Shown here piece after piece: positions 18,588 to 28,180 of a stretch of DNA of 64,000 bases; the stretch's first letter is position 1, and each line of letters opens with the position of its first letter. Under the pieces are notes generated by a model. It was given only the letters and a program-made list of their open reading frames with translations, had not been told where the DNA came from and ran no database searches. Source of the stretch: Pseudomonas sp. GV071 (GTDB lineage: Bacteria; Pseudomonadota; Gammaproteobacteria; Pseudomonadales; Pseudomonadaceae); contig NZ_QAOJ01000007.1 of the NCBI RefSeq assembly GCF_003050835.1, positions 186,001-250,000 of the forward strand, in the 5' to 3' direction. The translations under genes and the position numbers were made by a program.

Positions 18588-19058
18588 ATGCACGACAAAA
18601 CCCTGCTGCACCTCTTCAATGAAGACATCGGCACCGCCTCGCAGTTACTTGAACTGATCGACGCCGAATTCCAAGCCCTCACCGACCGCGACCTGCCCCG
18701 CCTGGAATCCATTCTGGCGGACAAGCAACCGCTGCTCGCCGTCCTCGGTCAGCATGGCGGCGAACGCAACAAGTTGCTCACCACCCTCAATCTGACTCCC
18801 GACCAAAGCGGCCTCAACGCCCTGGCCGAACAGTCGCCTGTCGGTAGCGAATTGCTCGACCGTGGCGCTGAACTCAGCGCCCTGCTAGAACGTTGCCAAG
18901 CGGCCAATACCCGCAACGGCAGGTTGATTCGCGCCAACCAGGCGTCAGTGGGTGGCATGCTCGGTATTCTGCGTGGGAACTCCGATACGCCAGGGCTCTA
19001 TGACAGTCGCGGCGGTGCCGCTAGAATCGGCCAGCAGCGCCCGCTCAGTCAGGCCTGA
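18588..19058 (+). CDS. flgN: flagellar export chaperone for FlgK/FlgL
   Basis: A 156-residue, mainly helical cytosolic protein that begins MHDKTLLHLFNEDIGTASQL. The heptad-like LLELIDAEFQALTDRDLPRLESILADK segment is typical of FlgN. The family holds the junction proteins FlgK and FlgL before export; both substrates are encoded in this window. It lies 52 bases after flgM. Confidence 0.92.
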   Translation: MHDKTLLHLFNEDIGTASQLLELIDAEFQALTDRDLPRLESILADKQPLLAVLGQHGGERNKLLTTLNLTPDQSGLNALAEQSPVGSELLDRGAELSALLERCQAANTRNGRLIRANQASVGGMLGILRGNSDTPGLYDSRGGAARIGQQRPLSQA

Positions 19059-19161
19059 GAACCACTTATAACAAGGCGCAGGGGACGTGCTGGCACGATG
19101 CTAGTATTCTTGAGCCCTACTTCAATAGCGCCATAGTATTTTGCTCGGAGAATTCTGGACC

Positions 19162-19905
19162 GTGTCCAACCCCTTCGCCGCGGGTGATGGCCCGCAACCA
19201 CCGAAAGTCCTCAAAGCTCCGCTGGAAGTTTTTGCTGCGCTGCGCCAGTTGGAAGAACACCGCGACCCGCTGATCATCACTTTCCATGAACGCTCCCAGC
19301 GCTTTCAGACCTTCATCATTCAGATCAACCGCGAGCGCGGTCTGGTGGCGCTGGATGAAATGGTGCCCAACGACGGCGAGCGCTTTTTGAAAGCGGGCGA
19401 GAATTTTCGCATCGAAGGTTTTCACGAAGGCGTGCGCATCGCCTGGGAGTACAAGCAGCAGGTGCAGGTCGGGCAGATGGAAGGCTCCAACTGTTACTGG
19501 TGCCCGATGCCCACCGAGGTGCTCTACCACCAACGCCGCAACGCCTACCGAGCGCCGCTCAAGCAAGCCCAGCCAGTCAATATCGAACTGGGCGGCGACC
19601 GTTTGAAAGTGCCGGTAAAAGGCCACCTACTGGATATCTCCGCCACGGGCTGCAAATTGCGTTTCCCTGGCGATGCCAGCAAAGGCCTGCAGTCTGGTCA
19701 GGTGTACGAACGTTTGGTGGCGCAACTGCCCTTCGGTTCGATGACTACCGCCGTCGAATTACGCCATATGGTTTATGACGAGAAACTCGACCTGACCTTC
19801 GTTGGCATGCGTTTTCACCGCATGAACGGCCTGGAGCAGCGGCAGATCGACCGCTTCGTCTACCAGCTGCAACGCGAAGCGCGACGCGACGATATCGACG
19901 ACTAA
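19162..19905 (+). CDS. flgZ: YcgR-family PilZ c-di-GMP-responsive flagellar brake protein
   Basis: The 247-residue protein has an N-terminal YcgR domain (about 15-115, DPLIITFHERSQRFQTFIIQINRE) and a C-terminal PilZ domain. The PilZ c-di-GMP-binding arginines are in YHQRRNAYRAPL and the second motif is DISATGCKLRF (family pattern RxxxR ... DxSxxG). When c-di-GMP is high such proteins slow the flagellar motor. I use the GTG at 19162, with GGAG 11 bases upstream. A TTG at 19141 would add seven residues. It is the last gene of the plus-strand flagellar block and ends at a terminator. Confidence 0.92.
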   Translation: MSNPFAAGDGPQPPKVLKAPLEVFAALRQLEEHRDPLIITFHERSQRFQTFIIQINRERGLVALDEMVPNDGERFLKAGENFRIEGFHEGVRIAWEYKQQVQVGQMEGSNCYWCPMPTEVLYHQRRNAYRAPLKQAQPVNIELGGDRLKVPVKGHLLDISATGCKLRFPGDASKGLQSGQVYERLVAQLPFGSMTTAVELRHMVYDEKLDLTFVGMRFHRMNGLEQRQIDRFVYQLQREARRDDIDD

Positions 19906-19921
19906 GCCGCGAGCCGCACAC

Positions 19922-19957
19922 ACAAAAACGCCACCCGACGAGGTGGCGTTTTTTTTG
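19922..19957. terminator. bidirectional rho-independent terminator
   Basis: An eight-base-pair GC-rich stem (ACGCCACC with GGTGGCGT) flanked by A and T runs on both sides. It separates the convergent flgZ and MFS genes and should act in both directions. Confidence 0.9.
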
Positions 19958-19972
19958 TGCGGGTTCAGGCCA

Positions 19973-21280
19973 TCAGGTCGACTTGGTATCGGCCGGGTCT
20001 TCCACGGCCGCGGCAGACGGCGTTTGCATCTGATCGTGAACGATCTGCTCGTCTACCCGTGGATCAAGGGCCGCCACCAACGGCGAGCTGGTCATGTTGT
20101 CCGGCATCGACATATGGTGCAGCGGCGCATCGTCCACTTGGTGCAGATTGGTCACCGCATCCGGACGAATACGCAGCACCAGCACCGCCGCGCAGAAGCA
20201 GACAAAGGCGAAAAGCATGTTAGGCCCGAATTGCCGCATCAAGCCGCCAGCCACCAGCGGCCCGATACAGGCGCCGATGCCGAAGGTCACCAGTAGAATG
20301 GCTGTCAGCGACACCCGCCGCTCACCCTCGACATGGTCGTTGGAAAACGCAACAGCCAAGGGGTACAGACTGAACTGCAGCAGGCTGAGGACAAAGCCAA
20401 CGGGGATCAGCAATTCCAGCGGCACCGTTGGCATAACCGCCAAAGGCAACGCCGCCAACACCAACAGCCCGGCACACCCACGGATCAACACGGCGCGATC
20501 ATGCCGGTCCGATAACCAACCCAATGGCCATTGCACGACCAGGGCGGCCAATACGCAGCAGCCCATGAAGAGACCGACCTGTTCGTTGCTCAACCCTTGA
20601 CGCGCGGCGTACAGCGGAGCCAACCCGTAGAACGAACCGATGACCAGGCCGGAGACCAGCGTGGTAGTCAACGATTGCGGCACTCGCTTGATAAAAAACC
20701 GTGGCTCCAACGGTGCGGGCCGCATGGGTGCGGGGTGAATCTTGCGGGTCACTGCGACAGGCACCAGGCAGAGCGAGAAACACATCGCCACCAGAATCAA
20801 CAGTTCAAGCCCCAGCGCCGGATGCAGCACCAGCACCAGTTGTCCCAGTACCAGTCCGAGGTACGAGGCAATCATGTAACCGGAAAACACCATACCGCGC
20901 TGGCTGGCTTCGGCCTGCTCGTTAAGCCAGCTCTCAATCACCATGTACTGGCACATCATGCCGACCCCCACGATGGCGCGCAGCACCACCCAGGCCGGCA
21001 ACCAGTCGAGCAGGCCATGGCCCAGAACCGCCGCAGTGACGACACCGGCGCAGGTAACGTAGGCGCGAATATGGCCAACGCGTGCAATCAAACGGTGACC
21101 GACCTTGCCGCCCAGCACGAGCCCGAGATAGTAGGCGGCCATCAGTGCACCGACCCATAACGAATCAGTTTTATCGGCAGCCAGACGCAGGCCGAGGTAG
21201 GTGCTCAGAAGACCCGAACCGATCAGCATCAACAGGCTGGCGAAATAAAGCGCTCGAAAAGACTTCCAGATTCGATGCAT
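19973..21280 (-). CDS. MFS transporter, YcaD-like
   Basis: This 435-residue inner-membrane protein has about 12 hydrophobic helices. It starts MHRIWKSFRALYFASLLMLIG. The ESWLN segment (about residue 125, MVIESWLNEQAEASQRGM) and the loop motifs GWLSDRHDR are typical of the YcaD group of MFS proteins, whose substrates are unknown. The last 60 residues form a charged cytoplasmic tail. An upstream extension of 31 codons is rejected. It lies 59 bases behind the glutamine synthetase-like gene on the same strand, so the two are probably co-transcribed. A link to uptake of an amine or amino acid is inference only. Confidence 0.85.
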   Translation of the reverse strand: MHRIWKSFRALYFASLLMLIGSGLLSTYLGLRLAADKTDSLWVGALMAAYYLGLVLGGKVGHRLIARVGHIRAYVTCAGVVTAAVLGHGLLDWLPAWVVLRAIVGVGMMCQYMVIESWLNEQAEASQRGMVFSGYMIASYLGLVLGQLVLVLHPALGLELLILVAMCFSLCLVPVAVTRKIHPAPMRPAPLEPRFFIKRVPQSLTTTLVSGLVIGSFYGLAPLYAARQGLSNEQVGLFMGCCVLAALVVQWPLGWLSDRHDRAVLIRGCAGLLVLAALPLAVMPTVPLELLIPVGFVLSLLQFSLYPLAVAFSNDHVEGERRVSLTAILLVTFGIGACIGPLVAGGLMRQFGPNMLFAFVCFCAAVLVLRIRPDAVTNLHQVDDAPLHHMSMPDNMTSSPLVAALDPRVDEQIVHDQMQTPSAAAVEDPADTKST

Positions 21281-21339
21281 CAGCTTTCCGAACGGCTCCT
21301 TGAATGAGGGCCAGGCCACAACGGCCTGGCGGGTGACAC

Positions 21340-22683
21340 TTACGCCTGGGCGGCCAACACACGGCGCTCCCACGGGGTAATTTCATCGAAGAAGCTGGTG
21401 AGCTCCATCGTCTTAGTAGCAATGTAGCCGTCAATGAACTCGTTGCCGAACATCTCGCGCGCCAACGTGCTGCGCTGCAGACGGTCGATTGCAGCCTGCA
21501 TCGTAGACGGTAACCGCAAGGCATCCGGCACGTCGAATTCGCCTTGGATTGCCTCGCTCGGTTGCAGTTCCTGCTCGATTCCGTACAGGCCTGCCGCCAA
21601 GCTGGCAGCCAGGGCCAGATAGGGGTTCGCATCGGCACCGGGCAAGCGATTTTCTACTCGCCGCGCGACCGGTGAACTGGCCGGAATACGCAGGCCGGCA
21701 GCGCGGTTATCGTGAGACCAACAGGCGTTGTTCGGCGATGCGTAAGGGTGGAACAGACGCTGATAGGAGTTCACGTTCGGCGCGAACAGCAAGGTGAAAT
21801 CCGCCATCGCCGCTTGTTGGCCAGCGATGAACTGGTAGAACGCCGGCGTCGCGTCACCATCGGCGGCGGTGAAAATATTCCGCCCACTGCCCTGCTCCAC
21901 CACGCTCTGGTGAATGTGCATCGAGCTACCGGGCGTGTGCGCCAGCGGCTTGGCCATGCACACCACGGTAATGCCGTGTTTGAGCGCCACTTCCTTGAGC
22001 AGGTGTTTGAACAGGAAGGTCTGGTCGGCCAGCAACAGCGCATCGCCGTGCAACAGATTGATCTCGAACTGGCTGACACCCATCTCATGCATGAACGTGT
22101 CGCGCGGCAAGCCTAGGGCCGCCATGCAGCGATACACCTCGTTGAAGAACGGGCGCAGGCCGGCATTCGACGACACGCCAAACGCCGAGCAGCCATCTTC
22201 ACGACGGCCATCAAGCCCTACCGGCGGCTGGAACGGACGCTGCGGATCCGGGTTGGGGGCGAAGACAAAGAACTCCAGTTCAGTCGCCACCACCGGCGCC
22301 AGACCGCGCTCGCTGTAACTCGCCAGCACACGCTTGAGCAGGCCGCGGGTCGACAGCCCCGAGCTGCTGCCATCCAGCTCATCGGCATCGCAGATGGCCA
22401 GGGCACGCGGCACGTCGCTCCAGGGCAGACGGTGAATCTGAGTAGGCTCGGCATTCAACGCCAGGTCGCCATCGTCCCCTCCATAGAACGGCGCCGGCGG
22501 GTAGCCGCCCATGATGCATTGCAGCAACACACCTCGCGCCAGCTGCAGCCGGCGCCCCTCCAGAAAGCCTTCGGCGGTCATCACTTTGCCGCGCGGTACG
22601 CCATTGAGGTCAGGGGTTACGCATTCAATTTCGTCGATGCCGGCCAATTGCACGGCAAGGGATCTGGGGCCATCAGTACTCAT
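21340..22683 (-). CDS. glutamine synthetase family protein (gamma-glutamylpolyamine synthetase-like)
   Basis: The 447-residue protein belongs to the GS-III/PuuA-like branch, which ligates glutamate to amines rather than to ammonia. Landmarks are the metal-binding ATELEFFVF, the GSSMHIHQS ATP-site motif, NVNSYQRL, and RVENRLPGADANPYLALAASLAAGLYG near the C-terminus. The full adenylylation loop of GlnA is absent. In Pseudomonas several paralogues act on putrescine, cadaverine or other amines, so the exact substrate cannot be assigned. It is followed by the MFS gene and preceded by tRNA-Arg. Confidence 0.88.
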   Translation of the reverse strand: MSTDGPRSLAVQLAGIDEIECVTPDLNGVPRGKVMTAEGFLEGRRLQLARGVLLQCIMGGYPPAPFYGGDDGDLALNAEPTQIHRLPWSDVPRALAICDADELDGSSSGLSTRGLLKRVLASYSERGLAPVVATELEFFVFAPNPDPQRPFQPPVGLDGRREDGCSAFGVSSNAGLRPFFNEVYRCMAALGLPRDTFMHEMGVSQFEINLLHGDALLLADQTFLFKHLLKEVALKHGITVVCMAKPLAHTPGSSMHIHQSVVEQGSGRNIFTAADGDATPAFYQFIAGQQAAMADFTLLFAPNVNSYQRLFHPYASPNNACWSHDNRAAGLRIPASSPVARRVENRLPGADANPYLALAASLAAGLYGIEQELQPSEAIQGEFDVPDALRLPSTMQAAIDRLQRSTLAREMFGNEFIDGYIATKTMELTSFFDEITPWERRVLAAQA

Positions 22684-22836
22684 AACTTCTTATCCTTGTT
22701 GGAGCCGTCCGCAGACTAGCGGCGGCGCGTACAAAATACGCATCGGCTGTTCAATATTTCAAGCAGCGAGCACAGATATTCCGTCGCAGCGGTTGGCGAC
22801 AGATAAAAAGAAAGGAGCAAAAAAGACCGCTAGAGA

Positions 22837-22911
22837 TGGTGTCCCCTGCTGGAGTCGAACCAGCATCTAGCCCTTAGGAGGGGCTTATTCTATCCATTGA
22901 ACTAAGGAGAC
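22837..22911 (-). tRNA. tRNA-Arg (anticodon CCT)
   Basis: The minus strand folds as a cloverleaf of 75 bases including CCA. The seven-base-pair acceptor stem pairs GTCTCCT with AGGGGAC. The anticodon loop is CTCCTAA between AGCCC and GGGCT, and the T loop contains TTCGACT. The anticodon CCT reads AGG. It lies between the glutamine synthetase-like gene and the indolepyruvate oxidoreductase gene. Confidence 0.96.
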
Positions 22912-23005
22912 AAACGCAGTGCAGAACGTGGCAAGCCGGCAAGCGTTGCCGACCGGCCGGCATGTTAACGGCGAGCCGCGTTTTTGTCATGTGTTTGCCA
23001 GGCGT

Positions 23006-23040
23006 AAAAACGCCGCCGCCCTGGCATCAGTGCGGCGGCG
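23006..23040 (-). terminator. terminator of the indolepyruvate oxidoreductase gene
   Basis: A perfect nine-base-pair GC stem (CGCCGCCGC with GCGGCGGCG, 12-base loop) followed on the minus strand by five T residues. It lies 16 bases past the stop codon. Confidence 0.8.
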
Positions 23041-23055
23041 CAACCGTGCCGTTCC

Positions 23056-26000
23056 TCAGGCGGCAGCCACGTACAACGTAGAGGGGGCGCTGCTCTCATC
23101 ACGCAGCGTGCGCCGCAGTTCTTCGGCCTGCCGGCTGACGGCTAGCAAGGCCTGATCCTTGACGTGACCGTAGCCGCGAATGCGCTCCGGAATACGCGCC
23201 AATGCCAATGCGCTGTGGCGTTTGGCGTCCTGCAAGTGCTGCAGAATCAGCGCCACGTCAGCCTCATAACCACCAATCAGCTCACGCTCCAAGCGGCGCT
23301 CGTGGCTGTAGCCAAACAGATCAAGCCGACTGCCGCGCAAGAACTTGAAGCGCGCCAGCAGTGCAAATGCCTGCAACATCCACGGACCAAAACTGCGTTT
23401 GCGCAGCTCACCGGTACGCGAATCACGCTTGCTCAGCCAGGACGGCGCCAGGTGAAACTGCAAGCGGTAGTCACCTTCGAATTGCGCCGCCAACTGGCGG
23501 GTGAATTCACCGTTGCTGTACAGACGCGCCACTTCGTACTCGTCCTTGTAGGCCAGCAACTTGAAGTAGTTGAAGGCCACCGCCTCGGTCAACGCCAACG
23601 GCTGGCCAGGAAATGCGCGCTCTTCCGCTTCACGCACCTGCTCGACCAGCGTCCGGTAGCGCTGGGCATAGGCCTCGTTCTGGTAGTCGCGCAACATCGC
23701 GGAGTTGCGTTCAAGTCGCTGCTCGAGGGTTTGTTCCTTTTCCGCTAACTGTGCAGCGGCGTCGGGTTTGGCCAGTTGCGCCACCGCCTGCGGTGCATGA
23801 GCGGCACGACGCCCCCAAAGGAAGGCCTGCAGATTCAATGGCACCGCCACCGCGTTGAGCTCGATCGCCTGATTGATCGCCTCGGCGCTCACCGGCACCA
23901 GGCCCAACTGGTAGGCATAACCGAGCATGAACAGGTTGGTGGCGATGCTATCGCCCATCAAGCCGGTGGCCAGTTCGGTGGCTTCGACAAAATGGGTCTT
24001 GCTCGCTCCTACTGCCTCAACGATGGCCTGTTGCATGGCCGCGCCGGGAAACTCGGCGTTCGGGTTTCGGGTGAACTCGGCGGTCGCCGCTTCGTGGCTG
24101 TTCACCACAGCATGGGCGATCTGTTCGTTGAGTTTGGCCAAGGCCTCCTCGCTGGCGGCCACCACCAGATCGCACCCGAGCAACAAGTCGGTCTCACCGG
24201 CGGCAATGCGCACGGCATAGATATCGTCTTGCGCGGCGGCGATGCGGATATGGGTAATCACCGGACCAAACTTCTGCGCCAGGCCAGCTTGGTCGAGCAC
24301 ACTGCAGCCTTTGCCTTCCAGATGCGCCGCCATGCCCAACAAGGCGCCGACGGTGGTCACGCCACTGCCACCCACGCCCGGGAGCAGGATGTTGTAAGGC
24401 CGCTCCAGGGTTGGCTGCGATGGTTCGGGCAGCACCGGGAAATCCGCGCCATGGCCCAACGCTTCCGGCTTGCGCAGACGTCCACCATGGACGGTGACAA
24501 AGCTTGGGCAAAAGCCATCGACGCAGGTGAAGTCCTTGTTGCAGGAGTTCTGGTCGATTTCCCGTTTACGCCCCTGGGCGGTTTCCAGCGGCAGCACCGA
24601 TAGGCAATTGGACTTCACGCTGCAATCGCCACAGCCCTCGCACACCGCCGGGTTGATAAAGGCGCGTTTGGCCGGGTCGGCCAGCTTGCCGCGTTTACGC
24701 CGCCGACGTTTTTCCGTGGCGCAGGTCTGGTCATAGATGATCACCGACGTGCCTTTGAACTCACGCAGCTCACGCTGCACCGCATCCAGCTCGCGGCGAT
24801 GGTGGAAGCTGACGATAGGGGCGAAACCGGCTCGACTGGGGTATTTGTCTGGCTCATCGGAAACCAGGGCAATGCGTTTCACCCCTTCGGCAAACACCTG
24901 CTGACTGAGCTGATCGACGCGCAGTTCGCCATCGATAGGCTGACCACCGGTCATGGCCACAGCATCGTTGTAGAGAATTTTGTAGGTAATGTTGACCCCG
25001 GCCGCGACCGCTGCACGCAAGGCCAACTGGCCGGAGTGGAAGTAGGTGCCGTCGCCCAGGTTCTGGAAGATGTGCGGGGTATCGGTGAAGGGCGCTTGGC
25101 CGATCCAGGTCGCGCCCTCGCCGCCCATCTGGGTGAAGGTATCGGTGTTGCGATCCATCCACTGGGTCATGTAGTGGCAGCCAATGCCGCCCTGCGCGCG
25201 GCTGCCGTCCGGCACTTTGGTGGACGTGTTGTGTGGGCAACCGGAGCAGAAATGCGGGGTTCGCACGGTCTTGTGTTTCGGCGCGGCCAGGGCTTTTTCC
25301 TTCGCGGCGAGGAAGGCCAGACGCGATTCGATTTGCTCACTGGAATAGATCGGTGCCAGGCGCTTGGCAATGGCGCGGGCAATCATCGCCGGGGTCAGTT
25401 CGCTGAGGTTTGGCAGCAGCGACACGCCCTCCTCGTCAAATTCGCCGACCACGCGTGGGCGTTTATCCACAGGCCAGTTGTAGAGCTGGCCGGTGAGCTG
25501 ATCTTCGATGATGCTGCGCTTTTCCTCCACCACCAGAATCTCGTCCAGACCCTGGGCGAATTCATGCACCGATACCGGCTCCAGCGGCCAGCTCATGCCG
25601 ACCTTGAGCACTCGCAGGCCAACCTGGGCGCAGAGCTCATCGTCGAGACCAAGATCGACCAGCGCCTGGCGTACGTCCAGGTAGGATTTGCCGGTGGTAA
25701 TAATGCCCAGGCGTGGATTCGGCGAATCGAGTTTTACCTGGTTCAAATTGTTCGCCAACGCAAACGCCCGAGCGGCGTAAATCTTGTAGGTATTCAGGCG
25801 TTTTTCCTGCACCAGAGGCGGATCTGGCCAACGGATGTGCACGCCGTCTTCAGGCAGTTGGAAGTCGGTAGGGAGTTGCACTTGCACGCGCAGTGGATCG
25901 ACATCCACCACTGCTGAAGAATCGACGTTCTCGGCGATGGTCTTCAGTGCCACCCAGCAACCGCTGTAGCGCGACAGCTCCCAGCCGAGAATGCCGTAGT

Positions 26001-26541
26001 CGAGAATTTCCTGAACGTTGGCCGGGTTGAGCACCGGAATCGAGGCGGCGATAAACGCGTGCTCGCTCTGGTTGGCGATGCTGGAAGATTTGCAGCCATG
26101 GTCGTCACCAGCCAACAGCAGCACACCGCCATGGGCAGACACTCCGGCGGAGTTGCCGTGCTTGAATACATCGCCGCAACGGTCCACGCCCGGGCCCTTG
26201 CCATACCACATGGCAAACACGCCGTCGTAACGTGCGCCGGGAAACAGGCTGGTCTGCTGGCTGCCCCACACGGCGGTGGCGGCCAGCTCTTCGTTGACGC
26301 CGGGTTGGAAGTGAATGTGGTTGTCTTGCAGAAAGGTCTTGGCTTCCCACAGGCTCTTGTCGAGGTTGCCCAGTGGTGAGCCGCGGTAGCCAGAGATAAA
26401 ACAGGCGGTATTCAGGCCATGGGCGCTGTCGCGCTGTTTTTGCAGCATGGGCAGACGGGTGAGCGCCTGGGTGCCGGTGAGATAAAGGTGACCGGTTGCG
26501 AGTCGGTACTTGTCATCCAGGCGGATCTCGGCCAGTGACAT
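23056..26541 (-). CDS. indolepyruvate ferredoxin oxidoreductase (fused alpha/beta)
   Basis: This single 1161-residue protein fuses the parts of the thiamine-diphosphate, iron-sulfur 2-oxoacid:ferredoxin oxidoreductase that decarboxylates aryl pyruvates made by transamination of aromatic amino acids. The pyrimidine-binding N-terminal domain has the SGYRGSPLGNLD motif. The CSGCPHN cysteine motif is near residue 433, a ThDP region follows, and a CEGCGDC cluster motif lies near residue 634. The gamma-type domain (about 720-900) starts NILLPGVGGSGVTTVG. The length is typical of the fused proteobacterial form. It is divergent from an Lrp-family regulator, a common arrangement that suggests local control. 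It has its own terminator. Confidence 0.92.
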   Translation of the reverse strand: MSLAEIRLDDKYRLATGHLYLTGTQALTRLPMLQKQRDSAHGLNTACFISGYRGSPLGNLDKSLWEAKTFLQDNHIHFQPGVNEELAATAVWGSQQTSLFPGARYDGVFAMWYGKGPGVDRCGDVFKHGNSAGVSAHGGVLLLAGDDHGCKSSSIANQSEHAFIAASIPVLNPANVQEILDYGILGWELSRYSGCWVALKTIAENVDSSAVVDVDPLRVQVQLPTDFQLPEDGVHIRWPDPPLVQEKRLNTYKIYAARAFALANNLNQVKLDSPNPRLGIITTGKSYLDVRQALVDLGLDDELCAQVGLRVLKVGMSWPLEPVSVHEFAQGLDEILVVEEKRSIIEDQLTGQLYNWPVDKRPRVVGEFDEEGVSLLPNLSELTPAMIARAIAKRLAPIYSSEQIESRLAFLAAKEKALAAPKHKTVRTPHFCSGCPHNTSTKVPDGSRAQGGIGCHYMTQWMDRNTDTFTQMGGEGATWIGQAPFTDTPHIFQNLGDGTYFHSGQLALRAAVAAGVNITYKILYNDAVAMTGGQPIDGELRVDQLSQQVFAEGVKRIALVSDEPDKYPSRAGFAPIVSFHHRRELDAVQRELREFKGTSVIIYDQTCATEKRRRRKRGKLADPAKRAFINPAVCEGCGDCSVKSNCLSVLPLETAQGRKREIDQNSCNKDFTCVDGFCPSFVTVHGGRLRKPEALGHGADFPVLPEPSQPTLERPYNILLPGVGGSGVTTVGALLGMAAHLEGKGCSVLDQAGLAQKFGPVITHIRIAAAQDDIYAVRIAAGETDLLLGCDLVVAASEEALAKLNEQIAHAVVNSHEAATAEFTRNPNAEFPGAAMQQAIVEAVGASKTHFVEATELATGLMGDSIATNLFMLGYAYQLGLVPVSAEAINQAIELNAVAVPLNLQAFLWGRRAAHAPQAVAQLAKPDAAAQLAEKEQTLEQRLERNSAMLRDYQNEAYAQRYRTLVEQVREAEERAFPGQPLALTEAVAFNYFKLLAYKDEYEVARLYSNGEFTRQLAAQFEGDYRLQFHLAPSWLSKRDSRTGELRKRSFGPWMLQAFALLARFKFLRGSRLDLFGYSHERRLERELIGGYEADVALILQHLQDAKRHSALALARIPERIRGYGHVKDQALLAVSRQAEELRRTLRDESSAPSTLYVAAA

Positions 26542-26740
26542 AGCGGGCGCTCCTGTTATTTTTATGGCGACCTGGGCAGCTACGGTGAAAGCCGCCCTTG
26601 CTTCGCCCCGACAGGATCACTGCCCGGGCGCATGGCTAAGAATATGACTGGGCGGTACGGCTTTTTTCTTTCTATTTTTGGGTTCCGGCGCCACTCTTGT
26701 GCATGATCTATCCAAGAACAAAAACAATTGGGAACGAGTC

Positions 26741-27214
26741 ATGCACAACCCTCTGAGCCCTATCGATCGCAAGATACTTCGCCTGTTGCAACACAACGCC
26801 GACCTCTCAGCTGCCGAGATCGCGGAAAAAGTCGAGTTGTCGCAATCGCCGTGCTGGCGGCGCATTCACCGCATGCAGGAAGAGGGGCTGATCGAGCGCA
26901 AAGTCGCCTTGCTCAATCCCGCGCTGCTGGGCTTTTCGATCACGGTGTTCGTCAACATCAAACTGTCTGCGCACGGGCGAAACAATCTCACCGAGTTCGA
27001 ACAGGAAATAGTCGGTTACCCACAGGTGCTGGAGTGTTTCACCATGGCTGGTGGCTCCGATTACCTGCTAAAGGTGGTGGCTAAGGACATCGCCAGCTAT
27101 GAGCGCTTTCTGCGCGATCAGTTGTTGCAGCGCCCCCACGTGCTGGAGGCCCATTCGAATATCGCCATGAGCGAAGTGAAACGAACCACCGAGCTGCCGC
27201 TGGACCTGGTCTAG
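26741..27214 (+). CDS. Lrp/AsnC family transcriptional regulator
   Basis: The 157-residue protein has an N-terminal winged helix-turn-helix (about 5-55; LSAAEIAEKVELSQSPCWRRIHRMQ) and a C-terminal RAM/ACT-like ligand domain (about 70-145; ECFTMAGGSDYLLKVV). The start MHNPLSPIDRKILRLLQ is preceded by GGGA. A 21-codon upstream extension is rejected. It is divergent from the indolepyruvate oxidoreductase gene across a 199-base spacer, so control of that gene in response to an amino acid is a reasonable inference. The stop codon overlaps that of phnN on the other strand in the tetranucleotide CTAG. Confidence 0.93.
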   Translation: MHNPLSPIDRKILRLLQHNADLSAAEIAEKVELSQSPCWRRIHRMQEEGLIERKVALLNPALLGFSITVFVNIKLSAHGRNNLTEFEQEIVGYPQVLECFTMAGGSDYLLKVVAKDIASYERFLRDQLLQRPHVLEAHSNIAMSEVKRTTELPLDLV

Positions 27215-27768
27215 TGGCGGTGGGTGACGATCAGGTTGAGCAGTGCAGCGACGGTGCGCTCGAAGTGGGCGGAGTTATCCAGCACCTGCAATGAACCATC
27301 TTGCGCCGTGTTCGCCAGTTGGAACTGGGCGTTGCGTGCCAGCCGTGCATTGATCTCTATCAGCGACTCACGGCCGCGTGCCAGCAGGCGCTCGCGCAGT
27401 ACCTGGAGATCGACCGTCAGCAGGATCGCCAACAGATCCGGATAACGACACCGCGCCTCTGGCAGATAAGCGCGCGAACCATTCACCAGCACATCGTCAC
27501 CTGCCGCCAGCCACGCATTGATTTCAGCGGGAATGCCATAAGCCAAGCCGTTGGCGCGCCAGCTCATGGCAAACGCGCCCTGCGCTTCCATCTGCTCGAA
27601 CTGCTCGGGAGAGACCGCCTCGGCTTCCTCCCCCACCGCTTCCGCCGAACGGGTTATCACCCGCCGCACGATATGACAGCCCCGCGCTTCGAGTTGTGGG
27701 CCAGCGGCTTGCAGAAGGCTGTCCTTGCCCGAGCCGGAAGGCCCGATCAGATAAATCAGAGTGCCCAT
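27211..27768 (-). CDS. phnN: ribose 1,5-bisphosphate phosphokinase
   Basis: The 185-residue, guanylate-kinase-like protein has Walker A GPSGSGKDSLL at residues 9-19. It continues with ITRSAEAVGEEAEAVSPEQFEQM and GLAYGIPAEINAWLAAG, all PhnN features. PhnN phosphorylates ribose 1,5-bisphosphate to PRPP, originally in the C-P lyase route, but here no phn genes adjoin it. A stand-alone PRPP-salvage role or a remnant of a moved phn cluster are both possible. It is convergent with and overlaps the Lrp-family gene by four bases. Confidence 0.85.
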   Translation of the reverse strand: MGTLIYLIGPSGSGKDSLLQAAGPQLEARGCHIVRRVITRSAEAVGEEAEAVSPEQFEQMEAQGAFAMSWRANGLAYGIPAEINAWLAAGDDVLVNGSRAYLPEARCRYPDLLAILLTVDLQVLRERLLARGRESLIEINARLARNAQFQLANTAQDGSLQVLDNSAHFERTVAALLNLIVTHRH

Positions 27769-28180
27769 CTATCAACACCTCGCTGCATTGCTCAGCGCGT
27801 TTTCGGCGCTGGGCAAAATTCAGCGGCAATCTTGCCTGATCAAAACGATCCGTAGCAGAGAAAAGGTGAAACCGCTCTAATGTCGAGCCTTGCGGGCGAG
27901 ACGCAGAGGAAAACATCAGCTTAAATAAACCGCACTGAAGTACCAATTGTGACCACTTTGACAAATGGCGCGCATTTTCGACAGTTGGTGCTGGCACAAA
28001 GCCTTTAGCCGGTTCAAAATGCGACACAGATTTGGCGTCAAATAACTGATGCAGTGACTGCTAAGTCAACAGGGGTTTCTTCGTTCCCCGTTGAACGGCT
28101 AGTGCTATTGATGGTCAAACCGGTGACAATCATGCAGCCAAGTGCCAGCATCGCTTCCCTGAACTAACCGGTTTAAATGT
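27769..28180. other. long intergenic region upstream of amrZ
   Basis: About 410 bases without a credible gene lie between the divergent phnN and amrZ genes. I see an AT-richer stretch around 27905-27975 and a small GGGG/CCCC hairpin near 28071-28089, but no promoter close enough to any consensus to name. amrZ is autoregulated in P. aeruginosa, so operator sites are likely here but cannot be assigned by eye. Confidence 0.5.
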
